From Microbacterium mangrovi (GTDB lineage: Bacteria > Actinomycetota > Actinomycetes > Actinomycetales > Microbacteriaceae), in the NCBI RefSeq assembly GCF_000802305.1, contig NZ_JTDK01000002.1, positions 186,001-250,000 on the forward strand: a stretch of 64,000 bases of DNA, read 5' to 3'. Shown piece after piece: positions 1 to 15,373 of the stretch (position 1 is its first letter; each line of letters opens with the position of its first letter). The position numbers and the translations under genes are program-made. The notes below the pieces were generated by a model. That model did no database searches. It was not told the origin of the DNA and was given only the letters and a program-made list of their open reading frames with translations.

Positions 1-917
1 CCGGTGCCGAGCCAGCCCGCATACACCGTGCCGCCCTGCACGATCGGCTGCGTCGGCGTGCCGAGGTCGGTCGTCCCGCCGCCGGTGACGCGCACCGGCT
101 TCGACCCGTCGGCGGGCAGTCGCACGAGGCCGGTGTCGTCGGCGATCCACGCCGACCCGCTCGTCGCGGAGGGGATGCCCGCGGCGACCGTCCCGACGAG
201 CTTCAGGGCGCGCGCCCCGGACGCCGACCACACCCGCCCGGCATCCCGGTCGGCCAGGAACCACGTCCCGCCGGCCGCCGTCATCGCCAGGTCGTCGCTG
301 CCGGGCGGGAGGCCCGCGGCGGCATCCTGCCCCAGGGCGCGCCCCTGCGGGATGCTGAAGCGCAGCACCGCGCCGTCCGCACGGGAGGCGGCGAACACGG
401 TGCCGGCATCGTCCACGGTGATCGCCTCGGCGCTGAACCCCCGCGCGCCGGGAGTGCCGTCGCCGGGCTGCACGGACACCGGGGTGGCGCCGAGCCGGCC
501 CGCGTACACGGCACCGGCATCGGTGCGGTACGCGACGAAGCCGCCCGCGACGGCCGCGTCGACCGTGCCCGCGGGAGTGGATGCCGCGTGCCGCAGCGCC
601 TCGTTGTCGAGGTCGGCCGGCTGGGCCTGGTCGATCCGGGCCAGCTTGCCGAAGCTGTCGGCGAACAGGTAGGCGCCCGATCCCACCTGGGCGACGGAGG
701 TCGGGTTCTCGATGGTGCGCACCGTGTCGAGCTCACCGACGGCCGTGTTCACCCGGGCGTAGTGCCGCCCGGTGCCGGTCTGCAGCGCCCAGAGCGCCGA
801 CGCCGCCGGCGGTGTCTGCTTGGCATCCAGCCCCGGCCAGACGACGCTGACCGCGACGACGGATGCCACCGCCGCGGCGGCTGCGAGGACGGCGAGCAGG
901 ACCTTGCGACGCCCCAT
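1..917 (-). CDS. Membrane-anchored extracytoplasmic protein, C-terminus beyond window (partial)
   Basis: The frame begins with ATG at 917 and runs off the left edge, giving about 305 residues. The N-terminus (MGRRKVLLAVLAAAAAVASV) is a basic patch followed by a hydrophobic segment, so a signal anchor or signal peptide. The rest has repeated short stretches such as GSGAYLFADSFGKLARI, AGTVFAASRADGAVLRF and GGTWFLADRDAGRVWSASG, which look like blades of a beta-propeller sensor facing outside. It starts two bases after the kinase stop codon and is surely co-transcribed with it. In related actinobacteria a kinase of this type sits beside a fibronectin-type envelope protein with MoxR and DUF58 genes. 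That parallel is inference, because the distal part is not visible. Confidence 0.75.
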   Translation of the reverse strand, partial: MGRRKVLLAVLAAAAAVASVVAVSVVWPGLDAKQTPPAASALWALQTGTGRHYARVNTAVGELDTVRTIENPTSVAQVGSGAYLFADSFGKLARIDQAQPADLDNEALRHAASTPAGTVDAAVAGGFVAYRTDAGAVYAGRLGATPVSVQPGDGTPGARGFSAEAITVDDAGTVFAASRADGAVLRFSIPQGRALGQDAAAGLPPGSDDLAMTAAGGTWFLADRDAGRVWSASGARALKLVGTVAAGIPSATSGSAWIADDTGLVRLPADGSKPVRVTGGGTTDLGTPTQPIVQGGTVYAGWLGT

Positions 918-918
918 G

Positions 919-1986
919 TCAGCTGCGGCTCCAGGGCCACCGGCGGCGACGGGCGCGACCGCCGGTGATCGTGGCGTCCTCATCGCGCGCGAGCGAGGTC
1001 AGGTCGGTCGTCGTGCGCAGCCGCCGCGACCCCGGGGCATCCACCGCGGAACGCACCGGGCCGCGCGCCTGGGCGTCGGCGAAGTCCACCGGCGGCGACG
1101 GCGGCGCCCACTCGGAGGCGGCGAGTTCGATCGGGGTGCGCGGCAGGCCGAGCCGGACCTGCAGTTCGCCGAGCGCCTCGGCCAGGGCGAGAGCGGAGGG
1201 GTAGCGGGCCGCGGGGTCGCGCTGCATCGCGGTCGCGAGCACCCGCTCGAGCTCCTCCGGGACATCCGCGCGGTTCATCGGCGGATACTGCGCGCGCAGG
1301 ATGCGCCGGCGCAGCTGGTCGCGGTCGTTCTGGCCCGGCTCCCGCCGTTCGAACGGGCTGCGCCCGGCCAGCAGCGAATAGAGCGTGGCAGCCAGCGCCC
1401 ACACTTCGCTCGCGACCGTACCGGTGGTGTGCTCGGCGACCACCTCGGGAGCCGACCAGGGCACGCTCATGGCGAAGACGCCGCTGCCCTGCCCGGGCGC
1501 GAGGGACGACGCGATGCCGAAGTCGGCCAGCACGGGCGACCCGAAGGACGTGATGAGGATGTTGGACGGTTTCACGTCCCGGTGCACGAGGCCGGCGCGG
1601 TGCGCGGCTTCGAGCGCGGACGCCATCTTCACGCCGATCGCGAGGACCTCCGCGACGGGGATCCGCTCGAGGCGGAAGCGCTGGGCGAGGGAGCCCGGGC
1701 AGTACTCCATGGCGATGTACGGGCGCCCCTCGGCCGAGATCCCCGCCTCGTAGACGGTGACGATCGACGGATGGGCCGACAGGTGCGCGAGCACGTCGGC
1801 CTCGGCGTTGAACATGCGCAGCAGGTCGGCCTCGCCGGCGACGCTCGGCAGCACCTTGACGGCAACCTGACGGCGCGGCATGTCCTGGTCGTAGAGGAAC
1901 ACGTCCGCGAAGCCGCCCGACCCGAGCGGCCGCACGAACGTGAATCCGGCGAGGACGGGCGCAGCGGCCGGCAGTCGCTTCGGCAT
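919..1986 (-). CDS. Hanks-type serine/threonine protein kinase (cytosolic)
   Basis: This 355-residue protein has a complete eukaryotic-like kinase domain over about residues 14-275. The glycine loop is LGSGGFADV (21-29), the ATP lysine is in AVKVLP (K44), the catalytic loop is HRDVKPSN near residue 135 and the metal motif is DFG in ADFGIAS. The tail is proline/alanine-rich, then has a threonine-rich stretch (RLRTTTDLTSL) that could be autophosphorylated, and ends in a basic RARRRRWPWSRS. There is no transmembrane segment or PASTA repeat, so it differs from PknB. The next gene follows with a one-base gap. It probably signals between the envelope and the cytosol, but its substrates cannot be read from the sequence. 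Confidence 0.93.
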   Translation of the reverse strand: MPKRLPAAAPVLAGFTFVRPLGSGGFADVFLYDQDMPRRQVAVKVLPSVAGEADLLRMFNAEADVLAHLSAHPSIVTVYEAGISAEGRPYIAMEYCPGSLAQRFRLERIPVAEVLAIGVKMASALEAAHRAGLVHRDVKPSNILITSFGSPVLADFGIASSLAPGQGSGVFAMSVPWSAPEVVAEHTTGTVASEVWALAATLYSLLAGRSPFERREPGQNDRDQLRRRILRAQYPPMNRADVPEELERVLATAMQRDPAARYPSALALAEALGELQVRLGLPRTPIELAASEWAPPSPPVDFADAQARGPVRSAVDAPGSRRLRTTTDLTSLARDEDATITGGRARRRRWPWSRS

Positions 1987-2130
1987 CGCTCCCCCGGCAT
2001 CGATCGTGATTCGGCGAGCCCCGGCGCGTTACCCGATCAGACTCGGACGTCCATGCTAACAGTGGTGCAACTCGCAACCGTGATCGCATGCGGCCTACCG
2101 GGGCGTGTCCGGCGGGTGTACTGTCCGGCC

Positions 2131-2940
2131 ATGAGCGCCATCCGACCTGTTCGTCGGCGCCGACTCCTGGCCTTCGCCGCTGCCGCCGTCGCCCTCCTCG
2201 CCCTCCCCCTCGGAGCCGCCCCCGCCCTCGCCGCCCAGCCGGCACCGGTGGCGAAGTACGTCGCCGTGGGCGACTCGTATGCGGCCGGCCAAGGCGCCCC
2301 GGGCGCCACCGGCGTCTGCCACGTCAGTCCGCTCGGGTATCCGTCGCTCATCGGCGCCGTCCCGCGGTACAACCTGCTGCGCGACCCCGCGTGCTCCGGC
2401 GACACGATCGCCCAGGTCGCGGGCACGCAGCTCAGCCAGGTGAACCGGGGCACCACCCTCGTCACGATCACCGCCGGTGCGAACGACCTCGGGATCGCCG
2501 ACGTATACACGCAGTGCGTGCCGGACGCCGGCACCCCCGGATGCCTCGCCGCGATCGCGAAAGCGCAGCTGGCGCTCACCATGGTCGAGGGCCGCATGAG
2601 CGCCCTCATCGCGGCCGTGCACTCCGCCGCCCCGCGCGCCACGATCGTCGTGACCGGCTATCCGATCCCGTTCAGCGCCGACCTCGCGCAGCAGTTCCCG
2701 ATCGCCGCGCAGGTGAACCAGGCGGTGTGGACCCTCGACGCCGCGCTGGCCGGGGCGGTCCAGCAGCAGGCCGCCGCGAACGTCGCGGTGCGGTTCGCCC
2801 CGGTGTCGTTCGCCGGTCACGAGATCGGCACCGCCGCCCCGTGGCTGGGCGGCGACCCGACGGACGGAAGCACCTTCCTGCATCCGAACGCCACCGGCTA
2901 CGCCGTGTACGCGCAGACGATCCTCGCCGTCCTGGGTTAA
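2131..2940 (+). CDS. Secreted SGNH/GDSL-family hydrolase
   Basis: The product is 269 residues. It has a Tat-like or Sec signal peptide (RPVRRRRLLAFAAAAVALLA, then an ALA-AQP cleavage region). Block I of the SGNH fold is VAVGDSYAAGQG with the nucleophilic Ser. Block III is ITAGANDLG with the Asn, and the C-terminal TFLHPNATGY carries the catalytic His of a DxxH-like element. Cysteines in GVCH, PACSG, TQCVP and GCLAA suggest disulfides, as in secreted actinobacterial esterases and lipases. Start ATG 2131 places the signal peptide correctly; longer open frame upstream is antisense to the kinase. Its stop codon overlaps the stop of the convergent dehydrogenase. The substrate is unknown. Confidence 0.9.
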   Translation: MSAIRPVRRRRLLAFAAAAVALLALPLGAAPALAAQPAPVAKYVAVGDSYAAGQGAPGATGVCHVSPLGYPSLIGAVPRYNLLRDPACSGDTIAQVAGTQLSQVNRGTTLVTITAGANDLGIADVYTQCVPDAGTPGCLAAIAKAQLALTMVEGRMSALIAAVHSAAPRATIVVTGYPIPFSADLAQQFPIAAQVNQAVWTLDAALAGAVQQQAAANVAVRFAPVSFAGHEIGTAAPWLGGDPTDGSTFLHPNATGYAVYAQTILAVLG

Positions 2941-3602
2941 TACCGCGCGGAGAACCCGCCGTCGGTGTGGAGGAGCTGGCCGCTGATCCAGCGGCCTTCA
3001 TCCGACAGCAGGAACGCGGTGATCCCGGCAATGTCTTTCGGCGTTCCGGCTCTCCCGAGCGGGTGGTGGGCGGTCAACGTTTCCCGCGTCTCATCGTCCA
3101 TCCATCCCGTATCTATCGGCCCCGGATTGACGACGTTGGCCGATATCCGTTTCGGCCCGAGTTCACGGGCCGCGGAGATGACGATCCGGTCGAGCGCTCC
3201 CTTGGAGGCGCCGTACGGGAGATTTCCGGTCGTGTGATCGCTTGTGAAGGCGACGATCGCTCCGCCAGACGCATCCGCTTGGCGCGCGAAGGCGGCGATG
3301 AGCAGAAGCGTCGCTCGGGCATTGACCGCGACGTGCTCATCGAAGCTTTCGGCCGTGGTGTCGAGAATGCCGGATTCGACGTCGTGGGCGTGACTCAGCA
3401 CGAGGGCTGAGAGCGGCCCGCGGTCGAGCGCGACCTGCTCGATGAGGGTGGTCGGCGCGGAGGCGTCGGAAAGATCGCACGGGTAGTCCCCTGTGTCGAG
3501 GTCGCTGGTGACGACATCCCAGCCGTCTGCGGACAGTCGGGGCACGACGCCCGCGGCGATGCTGTTGGCGCGCGAAGCTCCGGTCACAAGTGCGAGGGGC
3601 AT
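2937..3602 (-). CDS. Short-chain dehydrogenase/reductase (SDR)
   Basis: The 221-residue protein has an N-terminal nucleotide motif VTGASRANSIAAG, a slightly unusual glycine spacing. An NAR segment follows the central helix, and the catalytic pair lies in YGASKGAL. The motif NPGPIDTGW and the C-terminal LLSDEGRWISGQLLHTDGG are typical of classical SDRs that make a Rossmann-fold NAD(P)H oxidoreductase. The serine before the catalytic Tyr lies in FTSDHTTGNLPY, closer to the Tyr than usual. The gene stands alone and converges on the SGNH hydrolase gene, sharing the TTAA at the two stops. The substrate is unknown. Confidence 0.9.
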   Translation of the reverse strand: MPLALVTGASRANSIAAGVVPRLSADGWDVVTSDLDTGDYPCDLSDASAPTTLIEQVALDRGPLSALVLSHAHDVESGILDTTAESFDEHVAVNARATLLLIAAFARQADASGGAIVAFTSDHTTGNLPYGASKGALDRIVISAARELGPKRISANVVNPGPIDTGWMDDETRETLTAHHPLGRAGTPKDIAGITAFLLSDEGRWISGQLLHTDGGFSARY

Positions 3603-3656
3603 GGGTCCACGTTAGTGGCGCGCGTTCGGATCGCGACGAACCGCCTAGCTGCGGCG

Positions 3657-3737
3657 CTACTTCGCTCGGTTCACCAGAGTGGTGATGCCCCAGACGATCA
3701 GCGCGGCCACCACCACGATGATGACGGCGTTGATCAC
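3657..3737 (-). CDS. Possible 26-residue hydrophobic membrane peptide
   Basis: A GTG-started frame encodes MINAVIIVVVAALIVWGITT followed by LVNRAK and a stop. It looks like a single membrane helix with a basic cytoplasmic end. The in-frame codons just upstream (LTHL) are preceded directly by a TAG, so the peptide could be a remnant whose original start was lost. I see no convincing ribosome-binding site before the GTG. It lies 20 bases downstream of the 3758-4420 gene on the same strand. The helix composition is convincing, but expression is not shown. Confidence 0.25.
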   Translation of the reverse strand: MINAVIIVVVAALIVWGITTLVNRAK

Positions 3738-3757
3738 GAGGTGGGTGAGCTAGGCGG

Positions 3758-4420
3758 TCAGTCCAGCGTGTCGTCGCCGGCCCGCGGATCGAACGGAGCA
3801 TCCAGCGACTGGGTGAGCTCGGCCAGCAGCGCCTCGATCTGCGGTTCGACGAACTCGGCGACCGCCTCCTGGATGCGCAGGCGATGGTGGAGCAGGATGC
3901 CGCACACCTCCCGGCCGATCATGTTCGCGTAGTCGTCGGCGAGTCCGACCTCCTGCCGCAGGGCGGCCTTCGCCTCCGCGGACAGCGGCGGCAGCGCCGG
4001 GACATCCGCATCCGCCTCGGCCGCGAGGCCCGCGATCGTGAACAGGAACGGCGCGCCCGGTTCCGGGTCGGGGTCCAGCGGCATCCCCTCGAACTCCGGG
4101 TCGAGACCCTCGCTCGGCCGGTACGACCGGGCCCGGTTGCGGGTGGCCTGCTGGTCGAGCTCGGCCTGCAGCATCGGCAAGTTCCGGGCCGTGTAGTCGC
4201 TGACGGCGTGGTCGACGATCGTCTTCACCCGGGTGGAGAGCCCGTGCTGCACGCCGTGCGGTACGTCGGCGCCGAGCCCGGCCGCCGACAGCACCGGAGA
4301 CCCGAAGCAGAGCCGGCACGGGGCCGAACGACCCCGGTGCGTGGCCGGCTGCCAGCGGGGCAGCCACCGCAGCCAGGCATCGACTGCCTGGCTGACCTGG
4401 GTTTCCAGGGACCGCTCCAC
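3758..4420 (-). CDS. Conserved hypothetical protein
   Basis: I do not recognise a family in this 220-residue protein. There is no signal peptide or membrane segment. One CxxC pair (CRLCF, near residue 37) could bind metal. The middle is acidic and proline-rich (GLDPEFEGMPLDPDPEP), and the C-terminal half is helical (EAVAEFVEPQIEALLAELTQS). It follows the membrane-protein gene by 18 bases on the same strand, so the two are probably one operon. Codon bias at third positions fits a real gene. Confidence 0.75.
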   Translation of the reverse strand: MERSLETQVSQAVDAWLRWLPRWQPATHRGRSAPCRLCFGSPVLSAAGLGADVPHGVQHGLSTRVKTIVDHAVSDYTARNLPMLQAELDQQATRNRARSYRPSEGLDPEFEGMPLDPDPEPGAPFLFTIAGLAAEADADVPALPPLSAEAKAALRQEVGLADDYANMIGREVCGILLHHRLRIQEAVAEFVEPQIEALLAELTQSLDAPFDPRAGDDTLD

Positions 4421-4438
4421 GGCTCAACCGTACCGCCG

Positions 4439-4942
4439 TCACTCGTCTTCGTCATGCTCCCACGGCCAGCGCGGCCGGCGGGTGCGCGTGCGCACGAGGG
4501 CGATCCCGCACCAGGCGGCCACCACCGCGGCACCGCCGATCACCGCACCGAACCACGTGGTCGAGATGTGCGCGACGACGGATGCCCCGGACGCGATGTC
4601 CTGGGTCTCCACCATCACGCCGATACCGACCCCGATCAGGTACGCGAGGAAGCATCCCGCGCCGATCCACAGCGCCGCCCAGAACGACGGGCGCCCGCGA
4701 CGGATGTGCAGCCACAGCATGCCCGCGAACGCGCCGCACGCCAGTACGACCCCCAGGATGCCGGGCAGCTGCCCGGACCCGCGGGCCGCGATGACGTCCT
4801 GGTCGGTTCCGAGGCTGACCAGGCCGAGTCCCGCGATCACCAGAGCGACGTAGCCGATCAGCGCGAAGGCGAGCGCCATCCGCGGAGGCACCGGGCCGCC
4901 GTGCGGCGGGGGTGCCGGCGGGTTCTCCGGATGAGTGGGCAC
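4439..4942 (-). CDS. Hypothetical four-helix integral membrane protein
   Basis: This 167-residue protein has a short proline-rich cytosolic leader (PENPPAPPPHGGPVPP). Four hydrophobic segments follow, at about residues 22-47, 60-80, 90-112 and 125-150. It ends in a basic-then-acidic tail (RTRTRRPRWPWEHDEDE). The topology predicts both ends inside. No family signature is recognisable. It lies directly upstream of the 3758-4420 gene and likely shares its transcript. Confidence 0.75.
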   Translation of the reverse strand: MPTHPENPPAPPPHGGPVPPRMALAFALIGYVALVIAGLGLVSLGTDQDVIAARGSGQLPGILGVVLACGAFAGMLWLHIRRGRPSFWAALWIGAGCFLAYLIGVGIGVMVETQDIASGASVVAHISTTWFGAVIGGAAVVAAWCGIALVRTRTRRPRWPWEHDEDE

Positions 4943-5003
4943 GTCGGCAGGTTACCTCCGCCGGAACCGGCCCGGGGCCGGTCCGGCGGGGGAACGGCGG
5001 CGG

Positions 5004-6260
5004 TCAGGCGCGCTCGGCGGCGGCCTGCGGACCCGCTTCGAGTGAGCGCTCGTACTCCTCCTGCGCGGCGAGGTTCAGCGCGGTCACCTTGCGGCCCCGG
5101 CGGGCCACCCAGGCGCCGAACCAGATCGTCAGTTCGCGCCCGATGATGAACGCGGCGATCGACAGCGGAGCGAACAGCTGGGCGGCGATGAGCTTCTCGC
5201 TGGCCGCGTAGGTGAGGTTCCAGGCCTGCGCGTGCGCGAGCTGACCGGCGATGTGCCCGACGTAGGCCGCGAGACCCACGAGGATGCCGAACACCACCCA
5301 GTAGCCCCAGCGCGCCCGGTTGATGAAGACGCCCAGCAGCCAGAACCCGAGGAAGAACACCACCGTCGGCGTCCACAGGTCGGCGGTGGAGAGGTGATCG
5401 AGCACCCGGCTGCCGAGAGCCGAGATCGCGAACGTGCCCTTCACGAGGTCGATGAGCGCCCAGGCGGCGAGGTACAGGACCGCGAACGCCACGGCGGCGA
5501 CCAGGCCGATGAGCCCGGCGGCGCCCCGGTTGCCGCGCGGAGTCGGTGCCTCGGGTGCCGAGACGTACACGGGACGCGGGCCGGCGATCGCGGTGAGCCC
5601 GGTCGGCTCCTCGGGCTCGGCGGCGGGGGCGGGTGCGGCGGCGGGGGCGGATGCTGCGGCGGCGGCCGCGGCGGGCGGGATCACCGTGGTGTCGGCCTCG
5701 TGCGCGGGTGCGGCAGGCGCGGGGGCGTCGGAGGCGGGAGCGACCGGCTCGGCGGTGTGCGACGCAGATTCGACGGGCTCGGCGGTGTGTGCGGGCTCGG
5801 CGGTGTGCGCGGGCTCGGCGGCTGCGGCGGCCGCAACGGGCGATTCTTCGGGAGCGGACTCGCCTGCCGGGGACTCGGCGGCTGCGGCGGCGGGCTCAGC
5901 GGACGCGGCGGGCGAGTCCGGCTCAGCGGCGGGCTCCGCAGTGTGCGCGGGCTCGGCGGCGGCCGGCCACAGGTGCGCCCCGCCGTCGGACGTGGACGGC
6001 GTGCCGTCCGCCGGAGCCGATTCGGGTGCTGCGGTCCCCGTCTGCTCGGCGGGGGCGGCATCCTCCGACGCCGGCTCGTTCGCGGCCGGCTCGTGCGCGG
6101 CCGGCTCCTGCGCGCCGGGCTGCTGGGGTGCGGCGTTCTGGGGCGAGCGCGACTCGGTGGCGGCGCGGCCCGCGGCCTCCGCCTCGGCGAGACCGGCGTT
6201 GGCGCGCTCGACGACGTCATCGATGTCGTGCTTGGACCCGGGTGCCTGCGGATCGGTCAT
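5004..6260 (-). CDS. Membrane protein with long disordered Ala/Pro/Glu repeat domain
   Basis: The product is 418 residues. The first ~220 are low-complexity Ala-Pro-Glu-Ser sequence containing at least five copies of HTAEP within AEPAHTAEP-like repeats. The C-terminal half has four membrane helices beginning near RGAAGLIGLVAAVAFAVLYL and ending with FIIGRELTIWFG. I chose ATG 6260 over an upstream ATG because GAGGAGA sits a suitable distance before it. The repeated cytosolic arm could be a flexible linker or protein-binding arm, but no function is recognisable. Repeat number probably varies between strains through slippage. Confidence 0.75.
   Translation of the reverse strand: MTDPQAPGSKHDIDDVVERANAGLAEAEAAGRAATESRSPQNAAPQQPGAQEPAAHEPAANEPASEDAAPAEQTGTAAPESAPADGTPSTSDGGAHLWPAAAEPAHTAEPAAEPDSPAASAEPAAAAAESPAGESAPEESPVAAAAAAEPAHTAEPAHTAEPVESASHTAEPVAPASDAPAPAAPAHEADTTVIPPAAAAAAASAPAAAPAPAAEPEEPTGLTAIAGPRPVYVSAPEAPTPRGNRGAAGLIGLVAAVAFAVLYLAAWALIDLVKGTFAISALGSRVLDHLSTADLWTPTVVFFLGFWLLGVFINRARWGYWVVFGILVGLAAYVGHIAGQLAHAQAWNLTYAASEKLIAAQLFAPLSIAAFIIGRELTIWFGAWVARRGRKVTALNLAAQEEYERSLEAGPQAAAERA
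5746..5820 (-). repeat. Imperfect coding repeats (HTAEP units)
   Basis: The 14-mer GGCTCGGCGGTGTG occurs at 5746, 5776 and 5794, with a partial copy at 5812 and a further related copy near 5945. On the coding strand these encode His-Thr-Ala-Glu-Pro units. They explain the local base skew inside the 5004-6260 gene. Confidence 0.8.
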
Positions 6261-6360
6261 GGCAGATCTCCTCACGCGGGCGCGTCTCCCGCACCGTCAC
6301 GCTAACGTGCGCGGCGGGCGGTGCCGCGAAGCCTCGCCGTGCCGCGCCACATCCGGTCGC

Positions 6361-7008
6361 TCAGCGGACCGGCGCGGGCCACAGCCGCTGCACGAGCGCC
6401 GCGGTGTAGGCGGCGGGATGCCACCCCGTCTCGGTGGTCGAGAGCCACGTCTGCCCGTGCACCACCGCCGTGTCCGTCACCTGTCCGGAACGACGCGTGC
6501 AGGTCAGCAGCGATGCATCCGGGCGGGTGACGCGGCATCCGAATCCGCGCTGGGTGAGGGCAGCGGCGATCGCCGTCCGGGTCGCGTCGGCCGTGCCGGA
6601 CGCGGTGAGGTCCACGAGGCTCGAGCGCACCGTTCCGCCGGTCGCCGACCGCCAGCCGCACGTCATCCGCACCGACGGATGCCACGGGGCCATCGCCTGC
6701 ATCAGCTCCACCGCCGGCGCAGACATGTCCTGACTCAGCACCGTGTGCGGGTCGAGGGCGAGCTCCAGCCAGAGCCGGGACGGATACAGCGACACGCAGT
6801 CGTCGGTGAGAGCCGTGCCGATGGACTCGATCGGCACGGGCGTGGGCAGCGGTTCGGCCGGAGTGCGGGCTCCCTGCTCCAGGACCCCGAGCGTGAAGCC
6901 CACGGCCCAGGGAACCGCCGGCGCCGCGACGTACACCATGCCCGCCACCGCGGCCACGCAGAGGATGCCGACGGGCCATGCCAGCCACCACCTGCGTCCG
7001 CCGATCAT
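6361..7008 (-). CDS. Hypothetical membrane-anchored extracytoplasmic protein
   Basis: The 215-residue protein starts with a short positive segment and a membrane helix (WWLAWPVGILCVAAVAGMVY). A soluble domain with four cysteines (DDCVS, MTCGW, FGCRV, LLTCT) follows, which could form two disulfides outside the cell. I chose ATG 7008 because GGGGAGG lies just before it, whereas an upstream in-frame ATG has no such site. No domain is recognised. It stands alone between the repeat-rich membrane protein and the rpoC terminator. Confidence 0.75.
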   Translation of the reverse strand: MIGGRRWWLAWPVGILCVAAVAGMVYVAAPAVPWAVGFTLGVLEQGARTPAEPLPTPVPIESIGTALTDDCVSLYPSRLWLELALDPHTVLSQDMSAPAVELMQAMAPWHPSVRMTCGWRSATGGTVRSSLVDLTASGTADATRTAIAAALTQRGFGCRVTRPDASLLTCTRRSGQVTDTAVVHGQTWLSTTETGWHPAAYTAALVQRLWPAPVR

Positions 7009-7115
7009 CCCAGCCTCCCCGCTTGCCACGCTAGGTGGCGGCATCCCGATCCGCCCCCCGGCACGCCGCACGCGTGATCCGCCTCGATTCCAGTCTGCGA
7101 CCGGAAAACGACGAA

Positions 7116-7143
7116 GGGCCCGGATGCCGAAGCATCCGGGCCC
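7116..7143 (-). terminator. Intrinsic terminator of rpoBC
   Basis: A perfect 12-bp stem (GGGCCCGGATGC with GCATCCGGGCCC) closes a CGAA tetraloop. On the minus strand it is followed by TTCGTCGTTTTC, a moderately U-rich tract. It lies about 35 bases after the rpoC stop. Confidence 0.9.
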
Positions 7144-7179
7144 TGGGTCAGCCCTTCGACGAGCTCAGGGCACGGGGGT

Positions 7180-11049
<3,870 letters not shown>

Positions 11050-11090
11050 TAGTTCTCCTGTGTCGGAATCTTGCGTTTGCCTGGCCTGGT

Positions 11091-14582
<3,492 letters not shown>

Positions 14583-14847
14583 GGGGATAACCTCCATGGG
14601 CCCGGGGGCCTCGAGTTCCTTGTCGTGGGTGGACTGCTCGTTCCTCCCCCGGCACCGCGTCTCACACCCCGCCGAGGCGAGGGAGCGCAGGCACAGCCGA
14701 CCACCATATGAGGGCAGGGGGAATCCAAGAGCGCAACCACCCACGATACGCCCTTCGACGCGCCGTGTCCAGTCCCGTTGCTTGACATTCCCTGAGACCG
14801 GGTGGACAATGCCCCGCACCGCGTCTTCCGGCATCCGGAAACGGGAC
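14583..14847 (-). promoter_or_regulatory. rpoB upstream leader region
   Basis: No gene fits these 265 bases. On the minus strand the best sigma70-like pair I can find is TCTTGG (14725-14730) with TATGGT (14703-14708) and a 16-base spacer, which is weak. A GC-rich inverted sequence (GGCCCCCGGGCCC) lies just before the ribosome-binding site. The region probably holds the rpoBC promoter and a 5' leader, but the start site cannot be fixed from sequence alone. Confidence 0.4.
14782..14810 (+). promoter_or_regulatory. Sigma70-like promoter pointing away from rpoB
   Basis: TTGACA (14782-14787) and GACAAT (14805-14810) are separated by exactly 17 bases on the plus strand. No plus-strand gene follows. 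Transcription would start near 14817 and meet the hairpin at 14848-14881. Confidence 0.4.
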
Positions 14848-14881
14848 GAGCCCGCGCTCGTCGGGGGACGAGAGCGGGCTC
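14848..14881 (-). terminator. Hairpin terminator after the small secreted protein
   Basis: A 15-bp stem with one mismatch (GAGCCCGCGCTCGTC with GACGAGAGCGGGCTC) closes a GGGG loop. On the minus strand the stem is followed by GTCCCGTTTCCGG, which is only weakly U-rich. It lies about 20 bases after the stop of the 14901-15239 gene and could act in both directions. Confidence 0.7.
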
Positions 14882-14900
14882 GAGTGCCGCGATCGGCCCG

Positions 14901-15239
14901 TTACGGCGCCGGCGCCCCCGCCTTGGTGGGGTTGCAGGCGACGCCCGGCGACGGGACGGCGCCCTTCAGCCCGGCCCGGACGAACGAGCCGTAGCTCTGC
15001 ACGCCGTGGTAGCCGTTCTTCTGGCTGCCCCGCATCGCGATCGCGTCGTCGTTGAAGCCCGGCGGGTTGTTCTCGAGGGAATCGACCCGGTCGAGTCCGG
15101 AGTACGCGCATTCGGACGCCGCGTGCGACGTTCCCTGCGGATACCCTCCGCTTCCGGTGTATTCGCCGGCGTTCGCGACGCCCGCTCCGGCGAGGACGAG
15201 CCCCACCGCGAGGGCGCAGCCCGCTGCCAATCTCTTCAT
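14901..15239 (-). CDS. Small secreted protein
   Basis: This 112-residue protein has a clear Sec signal peptide (MKRLAAGCALAVGLVLAGAG) with cleavage predicted after VANA. The mature part is about 88 residues. It contains two cysteines (SECAY, GVACN), probably one disulfide, and is rich in Gly, Ser and Asn. No family is recognised. It is monocistronic and ends before a hairpin terminator. Confidence 0.75.
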   Translation of the reverse strand: MKRLAAGCALAVGLVLAGAGVANAGEYTGSGGYPQGTSHAASECAYSGLDRVDSLENNPPGFNDDAIAMRGSQKNGYHGVQSYGSFVRAGLKGAVPSPGVACNPTKAGAPAP

Positions 15240-15373
15240 GTCCCCAGCCTTCCGAGAAACGCGGGAGCACGGGTACGCTCCCGACGGCGCTCACCGTACG
15301 CCTTTCGGCGCCGCTTCGGTAGGCCTGTGCACGCACGCAGCGCTGGACGAACCGCGGGGGCCGGAGGGCGCGG

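Noticed and set aside
3234-3245. TGTGA-like sequence near the SDR gene
   Set aside because: There is no matching TCACA at the right spacing, and it lies inside coding sequence.
14583-14834. N-terminal extension of RpoB to an upstream ATG
   Set aside because: It would add about 84 non-conserved residues and absorb the GGAGG that serves the TTG start at 14582.
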